Shown here: piece after piece, positions 55,541 through 62,935 of the stretch
Layout: every line of letters begins with the position of its first letter
Numbering within the stretch: position 1 is the stretch's first letter
Origin: Nodosilinea foveolarum
Lineage (GTDB): Bacteria; Cyanobacteriota; Cyanobacteriia; Phormidesmidales; Phormidesmidaceae
Assembly (NCBI GenBank): GCA_003242035.1
Contig: QBMC01000001.1
Span: 1 to 64,000, forward strand
Length of the DNA: 64,000 bases
Direction: 5' to 3'
The notes under the pieces: model-generated
The model's input: only the letters and a program-made list of their open reading frames with translations
Databases searched by the model: none
What the model was told of the DNA's origin: nothing
Program-made: the position numbers and the translations under genes

Positions 55541-55642
55541 TTCGAAAGTGAAAAAAGGTCTCATCTTCAGCATTAACTGTCAAGAGAGCGCCGAGAATTG
55601 ATAATTGCTCATAATGTTACAACTCTTATTATTTGAGGCGAC

Positions 55643-55829
55643 TTCTCCACAGGTTTTCCACAGATTATGAAGCGGTTATCCACAGGTTAAGACGTGGATT
55701 GGTGGTTTTGCTCTCTTTTGTGGATTACTTTTGGCTTGGTTAAAAAGAGACGGTGCGGCGCATTATCGTTAAGCTAAGTAACAAAAAGGGGCTTGAAATA
55801 GCTATTTTTTTGCGAAATTTTTTTTGTCA
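55643..55829. other. Candidate chromosomal replication origin (DnaA-box cluster)
   Basis: DnaA boxes: TTCTCCACA (55643-55651), TTTTCCACA (55654-55662) and TTATCCACA (55676-55684), all in the same direction at 11- and 22-bp steps. An inverted TGTGGATTA (complement TAATCCACA) lies at 55719-55727. A run of A/T-rich sequence at 55794-55829 could be the unwinding element, and another lies at 55595-55640. There is no confirmed gene from 55228 to 56026. TTATCCACA is the classic consensus and TTTTCCACA a recognised cyanobacterial form. No dnaA or dnaN gene lies in the window, so this remains a candidate. Confidence 0.6.
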
Positions 55830-56026
55830 AGGGGAGGCAGCAACTTTGAATCAGTTGCCTTTTATAGAAGTATCTACCACAATAAAGCTCCGCTTGAGAG
55901 AAACGTTGTTTTTACGCGAATGCGAGCTTTGTTTGTATGGTGCGATACTCCGTAAGAGTGGCCTTGCGATCGCGGTATTACTCAGCGTTTTCTAAGGCGA
56001 AATTTTTTCAAAAAGGAGTCGTTGCG

Positions 56027-56257
56027 ATGCAGCAATCTATTAGCTTGTCAGTTGAAATTCCTGAGGATCTGCATGCTTCCGTTCAATACTATTTAGATAT
56101 TCATTCTGGCTGGAGCCAGGATCGGTTATTTTGTGCAGCACTGTCTTTATTCTTGATGCAGAATGGTGTTACCGAGCGGCAGATTAGCCGAATTTATTTA
56201 GATAGTCTGTTTGGCCAGCAGCCAGGAAGTAGAGAAATGGCTAATTCTAACCCTTAG
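56027..56257 (+). CDS. DUF2811 family protein
   Basis: A 76-residue protein. SLSVEIPEDLHASVQYYLDI, SGWSQDRLFCAALSLFLMQN and VTERQISRIYLDSLF are typical of DUF2811, a small cyanobacterial family of unknown function with a helical, possibly DNA-related fold. A longer frame opens at 55937, but ATG 56027 has AGGAG 8 bases upstream and is the true start. It is the first gene to the right of the DnaA-box region. Confidence 0.85.
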   Translation: MQQSISLSVEIPEDLHASVQYYLDIHSGWSQDRLFCAALSLFLMQNGVTERQISRIYLDSLFGQQPGSREMANSNP

Positions 56258-56385
56258 TTTTAGAAGTTGTTTTCTGGTTTTAGTATTTGCTATATGAGGC
56301 TGGCTGGCTGCGCTTATTATAAAATTAGTGGAGTGAGTTGGCTTTGTAGACGATCACCCCACTGCTGCGCGACCTCTGCAATTCC

Positions 56386-56745
56386 TTATCGCTCAGACTC
56401 GCTGTTCCATAACTCAGACCAATTAAGTTTCCATCGGCTGAGCTGACGCTCAAGAGACAACAACTCAGTCGCAAAATCTATATACGTGTCGAGATTGATA
56501 GTAGGAACAGACCACTCAATGAAGAACTGACTTTTTCTGACTAGTTGATAGGCAACCGGTTTCTCTATCCCAGCCGTCGCCACTACCTGAAGTTCAATGA
56601 GGCTAAGACTTACACTCTTCATCTGTGAGGCTTGACCAGTTTGGAGATATTGAGTTTTTAGCATATCCCAGCTCATTGCTATTAAGCGATCATAATGTAG
56701 AAGCGGCGCTAACTGTAAGTCGTTAACGCCGCTTCTATTTTGCAA
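56386..56745 (-). CDS. Hypothetical protein
   Basis: A 119-residue frame with no recognised domain. It has a mixed composition with several aromatic residues toward the C-terminus (WKLNWSELWNSESE). It lies 21 bp downstream of sir on the same strand and could be read from it, or could be a chance frame. There is no ribosome site to decide. Confidence 0.45.
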   Translation of the reverse strand: MQNRSGVNDLQLAPLLHYDRLIAMSWDMLKTQYLQTGQASQMKSVSLSLIELQVVATAGIEKPVAYQLVRKSQFFIEWSVPTINLDTYIDFATELLSLERQLSRWKLNWSELWNSESER

Positions 56746-56766
56746 GATAATCAGGCCAATAGAAGA

Positions 56767-58683
56767 TTAATCTAGATGCGATCGCACCGCGTTCTCCAAC
56801 ACATCCGCCATACTCACGCCCTGCTCTTTAGCCATGACCTTCAGCTTAGAGAATAGCTCGTCTGAGATGCCGATTCGATTGCGACGCCGCCCGGTGCCAA
56901 CTGCTTTCATTGGCTCGTAGGTTTGAGTAAATTGGCGGAGGTTTTCGAAGCCGTAGCGATCGCAAAAATCGCCAAAGCTTTCGCCCTCGTTACGGTTCTG
57001 CTTAAAGCAGGCGAACAACGGCTCAAATTCCCTCTCCAAGTCGTCTTCGTGCAGCCTTTCCAGGTAAGGGCGCGCCAAGCGAATCTGATTAGGCGAGCCA
57101 CCCAGCCATAGCTGATAGCTTTTAGGCGCTTGACCGACAAAGCCTATCTCCGCCATATAAGGACGCGCACATCCGTTCGGACAACCTGTCATCCGGGTTG
57201 TAAACGTCTCGTTTTTAAGTCCTAACTTGTTCGTTAGCTTGCGAATTCTCTCTAACAGGCTAGGGATGATGCGCTCGGACTCGGTAACGGCTAGGCCGCA
57301 GGTGGGTAGGGCGGGGCAGGCCATGGAGTAGCGCTCTAGCGAGTCTACTTTACTGTCGGGCGTGATGCCGTCGCGGTCTAGAATCGCTTGAATGGCGGGT
57401 TTGTCTGCCGGGTCGATGTCGCAGAGAATGACGCTTTGGTTGGGCGTAACTCGCATGGAGACGTTGAACTTTTCAACAATCTCACGCAGGGCGGTTTTGT
57501 TGCGCAGCTTGCCCTGATTGTGGACGCGGCCATTGCGAATGTGAACGCCAACGAACAGCTTGCCGTCGCCTTGCTCGTGCCAGCCCAGATAGTCTTCAAA
57601 CTTCCATTCGGGAAGATCCTTCCAGGGTTCTAGCTTTTTGCCATAGCGCTTTTCGACTTCTTCAATGAACTTAGGCAGTCCCCAGCGGTGAACTAAGTAC
57701 TTCATTCTTGACTGGCGACGGTTAAATCTTTCGCCGTAGTCGCGCTGGGTAAAGACGATGGCCCGCACAAAGTCGTAAATGTCGTCTTTGTCTATATAGC
57801 CGAGGTGGTCGGCAGTGCGGGCAAAGGTTTCTTCTTTGTTATGGGTGCGACCCATGCCGCCGCCTGCCATTACGTTAAAGCCTTGCAGCTCGCCGTTGTC
57901 ATCGGTGATGACGACCAGCCCTACGTCTTGCGTGTAGATATCGACGGAGTTATCGCCCGGTACAGTGACGGCGCATTTGAACTTGCGCGGCATGTACTGT
58001 GCGCCGTAGATCGGTTCAATTTCTTGTCCGGGGATCACGCTACTGTCTTGGCCTGTACGCGTTGCGACAACCTTAGGATCTTCTTCGGTGGTAACGACTT
58101 TCTCGCCGTCTACCCAAATTTCGTAGTAGGCGGGCGTTTGCGGCGTGAGCAGATCGGCGATGTTGTCTGCGTATTGGCGAGCGAGGATGTACTCGGGCTT
58201 GTTGGTGTAAGGCGCGGGTGGGGCCATGACGTTGCGGTTAAGATCGCCGCAGGCTCCCAGGGTAGACCCCATACTGCGAATAATGTCGCCCAGGCTAGCC
58301 TTGAGGTTTTTCTTGAGGATGCCGTGGAGCTGGAAGGCTTGGCGTGTGGTGGCCCGCAGGGTGTTGTTGCCGTACTTGTCGGAGATATCGTCTAGCGTGA
58401 GATAGAGCTGAGGGGGGATGTAGCCGCCTGGATTGCGTAGGCGAAGCATCATGGAGTAGGGCTTTTCCTGACCTCGGACTACCTCGTCGCGGTTGTATTG
58501 CTGGTAAGAGCCGTGAAATTTGAGGATCTGAATTCCGGCTTCGGTGAAGTGAGTGGTGTCTTCTTTTAGCTCGGTGAGCAAAGGCTCGCGCAGGAATGAA
58601 CTGCGTTCTTTGATGCCTTCCATCTTAGAGACTTTTTTCTCTACGTTCTCTACAGTTTGGGCTTGAAGTGGCGTTTGAACCAT
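56767..58683 (-). CDS. sir: Ferredoxin-dependent sulfite reductase
   Basis: A 638-residue enzyme that reduces sulfite to sulfide with six electrons from ferredoxin, in assimilation of sulfur. Siroheme/[4Fe-4S] cysteines are in MACPALPTCGLAVTESE and TRMTGCPNGCARPYMAEIGF. Substrate-binding elements GAYQ-type regions appear as HGSYQQYNRDEVVRG and LRATTRQAFQLHGILK. The frame is open from 58821, but MVQTPLQAQ at 58683 fits the usual length. The last 30 residues (about 610-638) look like a ribbon-helix-helix-type tail. It is divergent from the CRR7 gene. Confidence 0.95.
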   Translation of the reverse strand: MVQTPLQAQTVENVEKKVSKMEGIKERSSFLREPLLTELKEDTTHFTEAGIQILKFHGSYQQYNRDEVVRGQEKPYSMMLRLRNPGGYIPPQLYLTLDDISDKYGNNTLRATTRQAFQLHGILKKNLKASLGDIIRSMGSTLGACGDLNRNVMAPPAPYTNKPEYILARQYADNIADLLTPQTPAYYEIWVDGEKVVTTEEDPKVVATRTGQDSSVIPGQEIEPIYGAQYMPRKFKCAVTVPGDNSVDIYTQDVGLVVITDDNGELQGFNVMAGGGMGRTHNKEETFARTADHLGYIDKDDIYDFVRAIVFTQRDYGERFNRRQSRMKYLVHRWGLPKFIEEVEKRYGKKLEPWKDLPEWKFEDYLGWHEQGDGKLFVGVHIRNGRVHNQGKLRNKTALREIVEKFNVSMRVTPNQSVILCDIDPADKPAIQAILDRDGITPDSKVDSLERYSMACPALPTCGLAVTESERIIPSLLERIRKLTNKLGLKNETFTTRMTGCPNGCARPYMAEIGFVGQAPKSYQLWLGGSPNQIRLARPYLERLHEDDLEREFEPLFACFKQNRNEGESFGDFCDRYGFENLRQFTQTYEPMKAVGTGRRRNRIGISDELFSKLKVMAKEQGVSMADVLENAVRSHLD

Positions 58684-58850
58684 GAGGATAGGCGTCTGGC
58701 GTGATGGATCTATCGAATGACCGGTAACCCGGTCGGGATAGCGGGGAATATGTAAGAATTCTAACACTGCGATCGCGGAGCCGGTTTTAGACTTTATGAA
58801 AATGACCGATTGCGATCGCATAATTTGATATTGTTTAACCCTTCGCCCCC

Positions 58851-59108
58851 ATGACCGATTCCATGATGTACGCAGAGGAAATGTACGTATTCCTCACTCC
58901 CGATGCCGTAGAGACGTTTATGACGCCGCCAGAACTTGCGGCCAAGCTACAAGCCATCCTTGAAAATCACGATGGTCCAATGCCTAGAGAATTACAGGGC
59001 TTAGGCTCTCATGCGGAGCAAGCCAAATTTCTGCTGGAAAATCACTGCGACTTTGAAGTGAACCCTGGCGAGTCTGTCCAATGGTATGCCGTTCGATTGG
59101 AGAAATAG
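58851..59108 (+). CDS. CRR7-like protein (NDH-1 complex associated)
   Basis: An 85-residue protein. The end GESVQWYAVRLEK and the segment TPPELAAKLQAILENHDG match my memory of the CRR7 (chlororespiratory reduction 7) family, found in cyanobacteria and plants. In plants CRR7 is needed for the chloroplast NDH complex that drives cyclic electron flow. The role in cyanobacteria is inferred from homology. It lies divergent from sir and convergent with the DUF2854 gene. Confidence 0.8.
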   Translation: MTDSMMYAEEMYVFLTPDAVETFMTPPELAAKLQAILENHDGPMPRELQGLGSHAEQAKFLLENHCDFEVNPGESVQWYAVRLEK

Positions 59109-59158
59109 CCGCTCTACATCATGTTTTTCTCGGCTAATGCGCTTTAATTTGCTGAACT

Positions 59159-59704
59159 TTATGCAACGACCGCCTTCATTGCTAGATCTACCTTTTTATC
59201 AGCGGGTTGAGTCACTTCAGCTTCAATTCCAGGGCCAAAGAATTTCTCAATTTTAGACTGCTTTTCCTGCCATTTCTCAAAGGTGACGTAGGGCGAATCA
59301 AATTCGAGTACAAGGGTGTAAGCACCGTCTCTTTGCTCTTCGCGCAGTCCTGCGAGTACAGGGCGCTGAGTGTCATTAGGACTTAGCCCCAGGCGCTCTA
59401 GCGCCTCGTCTAAATGGGCTTCTTGGCCGTAGCGATATCGCGTGACGTCTTTGCGTACTTGCTCCTGAGTTTGCGTAGCCTGATCGCGTAGGGCCATAAC
59501 AGCTTCGCTAGTGAGCTGCGTGTAAGGTGCGGGCCTTAGCTCTGCTGCACGCAAGGCCAGTCCACCTAACAGGATCGGGATGCCGTAGAAGAACCCGATC
59601 AGGTTTAGCGTGGCGTTTTCTTGGGCGTAGGCGACGAAACCGATAATGGTAAGAACGCCGCCGACGGAGAGGAGGACGATGCCTAGTGGGATTTTGCGCA
59701 GCAT
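59159..59704 (-). CDS. DUF2854 membrane protein
   Basis: About 181 residues with two hydrophobic segments (about 4-25 and 32-52), then a soluble domain with DVTRYRYGQEAHLDEALERL and LVLEFDSPYVTFEKWQEKQS, typical of DUF2854, a family known in cyanobacteria and plants. The function is unknown. The frame is open from a TTG at 59746. ATG 59704, giving MLRKIPLGIVLLS, matches the usual start. It is convergent with CRR7, 50 bp away. Confidence 0.87.
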   Translation of the reverse strand: MLRKIPLGIVLLSVGGVLTIIGFVAYAQENATLNLIGFFYGIPILLGGLALRAAELRPAPYTQLTSEAVMALRDQATQTQEQVRKDVTRYRYGQEAHLDEALERLGLSPNDTQRPVLAGLREEQRDGAYTLVLEFDSPYVTFEKWQEKQSKIEKFFGPGIEAEVTQPADKKVDLAMKAVVA

Positions 59705-59902
59705 GAGGTCGGGTTCTCTGATTTCAAAGGGATAGTGATTATGCAAGCGATCGCCTGCAAACTCGCACTACAGACAGGTGCTGATGACGGTCTTATGCAA
59801 GTAGACTTTTTGATATAAATTTCAGTGCGGTGTAGATGCCGCGACTGATATAGGTATGCTTAACCTATAAAGAAATGTAACTCAGTCGGAGTCCCCTTTT
59901 TC

Positions 59903-60073
59903 ATGGAATTTGCAGCCCTCCAAACCAGAATCGATCTCATTCGCACAAAGCGTCAGTCTTTACTGCGCCTGCTAGAGCAGCCTGGTATTGGCACTTTGCG
60001 TATTGATATCAACCAGGCGCTAGAAGAAATTGACGACTTGTTAGAAGAGTTTGATCGGGCTTTTCCAGCTTAG
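59903..60073 (+). CDS. Small helical protein, 56 residues
   Basis: ATG 59903 to TAG 60071-60073. The protein starts MEFAALQTRIDLIRTKRQS and contains GTLRIDINQALEEIDDLLEE, a pattern of acidic/leucine repeats expected to form an amphipathic helix. There are no cysteines, signal or known family. It is preceded by a 156-bp spacer and followed by the ferredoxin gene on the same strand 84 bp later. The regular composition and lack of rare residues suggest a genuine gene. Confidence 0.6.
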   Translation: MEFAALQTRIDLIRTKRQSLLRLLEQPGIGTLRIDINQALEEIDDLLEEFDRAFPA

Positions 60074-60157
60074 GAATGTGCAGGTCAACGCGAAGTGTCA
60101 GCATCCGTACTACTCTAGATATTGCGATAAGACACGGCGATGGGCCTTCGATTAGTC

Positions 60158-60481
60158 ATGGGTAAGACATTTTCAGTTGAGATTAGCCATCAGGGATCGA
60201 CGCATACGATTCAGGTGCCGGAAGATCAGACTATATTAGAGGCCGCTCATGCAGAGGGTTTGGATTTGCCGGTTTCTTGTAGCGCCGGGGTTTGTACGAC
60301 CTGCGCGGCGTTGATTTCTGAGGGCAGCGTGAATCAGGCAGATGGCATGGGTGTGGGCACCGAGCTACAGGCGGATGGCTTTGCGCTGCTTTGCGTCGCC
60401 TATCCAACCTCAGATATTAAGCTTGAGACCGAGAAAGAAGATGAGGTTTATAAGCGGCAATTTCCTCAGCCCGGTCAATAG
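60158..60481 (+). CDS. 2Fe-2S ferredoxin, plant type
   Basis: A protein of about 107 residues with the [2Fe-2S] pattern C-x4-C-x2-C in LPVSCSAGVCTTCAAL and a fourth cysteine about 29 residues on in ALLCVAYPTSD. It belongs with the plant-type ferredoxins, but has a C-terminal tail (KLETEKEDEVYKRQFPQ) and differs from typical PetF sequence. It may be a minor ferredoxin serving specific enzymes. An ATG at 60140 adds six residues, and MGKTFSVEISH at 60158 looks like the family start. It precedes a 73-residue protein gene. Confidence 0.92.
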   Translation: MGKTFSVEISHQGSTHTIQVPEDQTILEAAHAEGLDLPVSCSAGVCTTCAALISEGSVNQADGMGVGTELQADGFALLCVAYPTSDIKLETEKEDEVYKRQFPQPGQ

Positions 60482-60496
60482 TCCTTTCGTTCTTGA

Positions 60497-60718
60497 ATGC
60501 AGACTGAACTGATTACGCTTGAAGTATCTTTGCAGACGCCGCCCGGAAAGCTACGAGCGGCGATCGCTGGATCGGATTTATTACGGTCTGATGCGTTGCG
60601 ATCGCACATAGAAACTAAACTCACGGAACATGGCACGCCTCTCCGCTGGGCCATTACCGCTGTAGATCAGGCTAACCAAACCGCCAAAGTAGAAGCCATC
60701 GTTACCACCGTCACGTAA
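60497..60718 (+). CDS. Conserved hypothetical protein, 73 residues
   Basis: A soluble mixed alpha/beta protein with LEVSLQTPPGKLRAAIAGSD near the start and HGTPLRWAITAVDQANQTAK later. No family name is known to me. It lies 15 bp after the ferredoxin and 4 bp before the DUF3326 gene on the same strand, so the three genes probably form one operon. The function is unknown. Confidence 0.7.
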   Translation: MQTELITLEVSLQTPPGKLRAAIAGSDLLRSDALRSHIETKLTEHGTPLRWAITAVDQANQTAKVEAIVTTVT

Positions 60719-60722
60719 TGCT

Positions 60723-61811
60723 TTGATAGCGCCTAAGTTACATACGACTGTTTTAATTGTGCCGACTGGCGTGGGCGCAGCTATTGGCGGCTACGCGGGA
60801 GATGCTTTGCCGGTGGCTAAGGCGGTGGCGCAGGTGAGCGACCGGCTGATTACGCATCCGAATGTGCTGAACGGGGCGCAGCTTTATTGGCCGATGGACA
60901 ATGCCTACTATGTTGAAGGCTATGGGCTAGACCAGTTTGCGGCGGGGAACTGGCAGCTACAGCCTGTGCATCAAAATTCGATTGGGCTGGTGATTGACCA
61001 GGCGGTAGAAGACGATCTGCGCTGGCGACATTTGCAGGCGGCGGATGCGGCGATCGCAACTCTGGGGCTAGACGTGCGGGCCTACGTGACGACTGATATG
61101 CCTTTGGGCGTGACGCTGAAGACGACGGACTCTGGGGCTTCTTGGGGGACGCTGGAAAATCCGGGTAGCTTGCTGCGAGCGGCAGAGCGGCTGATTGCTG
61201 AGGCACAGGTGCGGGCGATCGCCGTAATCGCCCGTTTCCCAGACGACGAAGATTCTCCGGAACTGGAAGCCTATCGACAGGGCAAAGGCGTCGATCCACT
61301 GGCGGGCGTTGAGGCGGTGATTAGTCATTTAGTGGTGCGCACTTTCAAAATTCCCTGTGCTCATGCGCCTGCGCTTTTGCCCTTGCCCCTAGACCCTAAT
61401 ATTTCACCTCGTTCGGCAGCGGAAGAAATTGGTTACACCTTTCTACCTTGCGTTCTAGCAGGTCTGAGTCGGGCACCTCAGTTTGTGTGCGATGAAGCTG
61501 CTCTGGCGGCTGAGACAATTTGTTCTAGCCACGTAGACGCGGTAATTGTCCCAGCTTCTGCGTTTGGGGGCAGTGCGGTGATGAGTTTGGCTCCGATGCT
61601 GAATCGGCGGGGCGGACAGGTGATTGCGGTGGGCGAAAATGCGACGACGATGGCGGTGCGAGCGGCGGATTTGGGCATTCGGGCGATCGCTGTCGAGACC
61701 TATTTAGAAGCAGTAGGCGCGATCGCGGCTTATCGGGCTGGAGTGGTGCCAGATGCTTTGCGGGCGGGCGATCGCCGAATGACTGATCTTGGTGGCGATC
61801 TTCCTCATTAA
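60723..61811 (+). CDS. DUF3326 family protein
   Basis: A 362-residue protein matching DUF3326: LIVPTGVGAAIGGYAGDALP near the start, LYWPMDNAYYVEGYGLDQFA, and glycine-rich segments such as AVIVPASAFGGSAVMSLAPM. The family is cyanobacterial and its function unknown. The glycine-rich start may bind a nucleotide or phosphate. The start codon is TTG, and an out-of-frame ATG lies 4 bp before. It is the last gene of the ferredoxin-containing run. Confidence 0.88.
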   Translation: MIAPKLHTTVLIVPTGVGAAIGGYAGDALPVAKAVAQVSDRLITHPNVLNGAQLYWPMDNAYYVEGYGLDQFAAGNWQLQPVHQNSIGLVIDQAVEDDLRWRHLQAADAAIATLGLDVRAYVTTDMPLGVTLKTTDSGASWGTLENPGSLLRAAERLIAEAQVRAIAVIARFPDDEDSPELEAYRQGKGVDPLAGVEAVISHLVVRTFKIPCAHAPALLPLPLDPNISPRSAAEEIGYTFLPCVLAGLSRAPQFVCDEAALAAETICSSHVDAVIVPASAFGGSAVMSLAPMLNRRGGQVIAVGENATTMAVRAADLGIRAIAVETYLEAVGAIAAYRAGVVPDALRAGDRRMTDLGGDLPH

Positions 61812-62044
61812 AGAATGCAGCCTTCCTAAAGCTGACTGACTTTTATATTGCTATAAGTAGCTCTAAGGGTCGGAAATCTGCCTTTTGCAGTGCGGCTATC
61901 CAACCGGGCGGCTGTCTATACTGTTACTAGCCGATATAACGATGCCTAAAACTGGTGAGCGCAAGCTGTTCTAATCGCTCAAAGTTAGGCTAGGTTTATT
62001 TATATAAGCTTTTATCCATTCATGCAGATCTGAGGAAGAAAGAC

Positions 62045-62830
62045 ATGGGATTGTTTGATCGCGTTAGCCGGGTGGTGCGCTCTAATCTAAACGCAGCAGT
62101 GAGTTCTGCGGAAGATCCTGGAAAAATCCTGGATCAAGCGATTATGGATATGCAGGAAGATTTGGTGCAGATGCGTCAAGCTGTGGCTGGGGCAATCGCC
62201 TCCCAAAAGCGCGTACAAATGCAGGCTAGTAAGGCGCAGACAGGCGCAACTCAGTGGCAGCAAAGAGCGCAGCTAGCATTGCAAAAGGGCGACGAGAATT
62301 TGGCTCGCGAAGCGCTAGTAAGGAAGAAAACTCAAGCTGAAACAGCGTCGGCATTACAGGCCCAACTCGATCAGCAGGCGGGAACAGTCGATGCGCTAAA
62401 GCGGCAGCTAATTGCGCTGGAGAGCAAAATCTCTGAGGCGAAGACTAAGAAAGACATGCTCAAGGCCAGAGCGAGCGCGGCAAAGGCGAACGAGCGGCTG
62501 CAAAACAGCGTTAGCAGTATGAGTACGAACAGCTCTATGGGCGCGTTTGAGCGGATGGAGGAGAAAGTACTGCAAATGGAAGCTACGGGCGAAGCAGCGG
62601 CTGAATTAGCTGGAGCTAATTTGGAGAGTCAGTTTGCGCGGCTAGAGTCTGGCAGTGACGTGGACTATGAGTTGGAGGCTTTGAAAGCCTCAATGGGAGG
62701 TGGGACGCTGCCACCGGGACAGGAATCTCGGGGTGCTTTGCCAGCAGGCGAGGAGCAGACTTCTGAGGTGAAGGACAAAGCTGTTGATACTGAGTTGGAA
62801 GCTTTGAAGTCTGAATTGGATAGTTTGTAA
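62045..62830 (+). CDS. vipp1: Vesicle-inducing protein in plastids 1 (Vipp1/IM30), PspA family
   Basis: A 261-residue ESCRT-III-like membrane-remodelling protein needed for thylakoid formation and membrane repair. The amphipathic N-terminal helix MGLFDRVSRVVRSNLNAAVS binds membranes, and a long coiled-coil core follows (about 20-210). The last 25-30 residues, ending VDTELEALKSELDSL, are the Vipp1-specific C-terminal helix that separates it from PspA. AGGAAGA lies upstream of the start. A hairpin follows. Confidence 0.93.
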   Translation: MGLFDRVSRVVRSNLNAAVSSAEDPGKILDQAIMDMQEDLVQMRQAVAGAIASQKRVQMQASKAQTGATQWQQRAQLALQKGDENLAREALVRKKTQAETASALQAQLDQQAGTVDALKRQLIALESKISEAKTKKDMLKARASAAKANERLQNSVSSMSTNSSMGAFERMEEKVLQMEATGEAAAELAGANLESQFARLESGSDVDYELEALKASMGGGTLPPGQESRGALPAGEEQTSEVKDKAVDTELEALKSELDSL

Positions 62831-62860
62831 TTAATCCGATTTAATCTGCATTGCTTGATT

Positions 62861-62890
62861 CCCCTGTTTGGATGTATGTCCGGGCAGGGG
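62861..62890 (+). terminator. Terminator hairpin after vipp1
   Basis: Outer arms CCCCTG/CAGGGG with inner G-T-rich pairing and a 6-base loop. It is followed by CTGCTATTTTAAAC, with only a weak T-run. It lies 31 bp after the vipp1 stop. Confidence 0.55.
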
Positions 62891-62935
62891 CTGCTATTTT
62901 AAACTTTTCGTAACCACTTACCTTCTAGTTTGACT

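Noticed and set aside
55753-55995. 80-codon plus-strand frame inside the DnaA-box/A-T-rich region
   Set aside because: Overlaps the A/T-rich element, has hydrophobic but unpatterned residues and no ribosome site. More likely non-coding origin sequence.
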